Below, piece after piece: positions 63,500 to 64,000 of a stretch of DNA of 64,000 nt. The notes under the pieces are model-generated. The model ran no database searches. It was not told the DNA's origin and saw nothing but the letters and a program-made list of their open reading frames with translations. The DNA is taken from the NCBI RefSeq assembly GCF_029873635.1, contig NC_080422.1, positions 4,506,001 to 4,570,000 on the forward strand. Direction: 5' to 3'. This DNA comes from Malania oleifera (lineage: Eukaryota > Streptophyta > Magnoliopsida > Santalales > Ximeniaceae). The stretch's first letter is position 1. Each line of letters begins with the position of its first letter. The translations under genes and the position numbers were made by a program.

Positions 63500-64000
63500 C
63501 AAACCCTAATTGACAATTAGGAGATTTTCAAATCTCCCATTTAAGGATTGACCTAATCAACCATTAAAATCTTGATTGATAATCAATGATTTTCAAATCT
63601 CCTATTAAAGAGTTGACTTAATCAACCTTTAAAACCTTGACTGACAATCAGTAGATTTCAAATCTGTCATTTAAGGGTTTACCCAATCAACTCTTAAAAC
63701 ATTGATTGACAATCAAGAGATTTTCAAATCTCCCATGAAAGGGTTGACTCCAATCAATCATTCAATCCCTGATTTGCAATCAGAAGATTTTCAAATCTCA
63801 TATTAAGGATTGAATTCAGTTAAATCCTGATTGGTAATAAGGAGATTTTTCAAACCTCATTTAAGGATTGAATCTAATCATCATTAAACTTTGAATACCA
63901 GTTAAAAGAATTTTCAAAGCTTTTCTCCTTAATTGATTGACATCAATCACTCAAACCCTAATTGGCAGATAGGAGATTTGAGAAATCCTTCATCAATGGT
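63500..64000. repeat. Minisatellite, unit about 65 bp, at least 8 degenerate units, runs off the window
   Basis: The palindrome-like core GAGATTTTCAAATCTC recurs at about 63,521, 63,586, 63,652, 63,717, 63,784, 63,842, 63,906 and 63,972, spacings 58-67. Between cores are TTAAGGATTGA-TAATCAACCATTAAAA and TTGATTGACAATCA-type blocks, also with internal inverted symmetry. Copies are divergent and no coding sense is seen. Confidence 0.9.

Noticed and set aside
63500-64000. Regularly spaced palindrome-like repeats reminiscent of a CRISPR array
   Set aside because: The intervals between cores are themselves repeated, the units are degenerate, and the DNA is from a plant nucleus. It is a minisatellite.

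Overview
The window is nuclear DNA of a flowering plant, probably a woody eudicot with a repeat-rich genome. The evidence is two intron-rich host genes of plant-only type (a mid-SUN protein and the chloroplast pseudoprotease FTSHI1), Ty1/copia, large-LTR, TRIM, hAT, L1 and RTE elements, and an old plastid 16S rRNA insertion. The species cannot be named from the sequence alone.

Layout. Bases 1-18,052 hold no recognisable host gene: the end of a large LTR (1-659), a Ty1/copia element (1,113-8,366, target duplication ATAAC) split by a solo LTR (4,810-6,928, target duplication CCAAG), AT-rich sequence, and an L1 tail (about 15,045-16,220). Bases 18,053-38,767 (minus strand) are one gene, a SUN5-like mid-SUN protein. 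Its last exon (18,053-18,284) is separated from the rest by an 18.2-kb intron packed with a broken hAT transposon, an L1 fragment, a 1.4-kb non-autonomous hAT, and two nested solo LTRs (4.9 and 2.8 kb) inside an ATGCATGTG-like low-complexity tract. The intergenic gap holds a degraded plastid 16S rRNA piece (39,351-39,512). Bases 40,676-59,118 (minus strand) are FTSHI1 in 15 exons; every splice phase closes and the product is 938 residues. Its introns carry a very young copia element (43,527-48,396, LTRs differing at one site), an RTE LINE, a TRIM, a MITE and local tandem duplications, one of which copies exon 2. Bases 59,119-64,000 contain an L1 relic, a second member of the non-autonomous hAT family, and a 65-bp tandem array running off the right edge.

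The two host genes do not form a pathway. FTSHI1 acts in the chloroplast inner envelope, the SUN protein in the endoplasmic reticulum and nuclear envelope. Their adjacency matches Arabidopsis At4g23940 (FTSHI1/ARC1) and At4g23950 (SUN5) as I recall those loci, so this looks like a conserved gene pair inflated by transposons. I found no previously undescribed defence, metabolic or mobile system. The most notable points are the giant terminal intron of the SUN gene, the duplicated FTSHI1 exon, and the layered, dated insertions.
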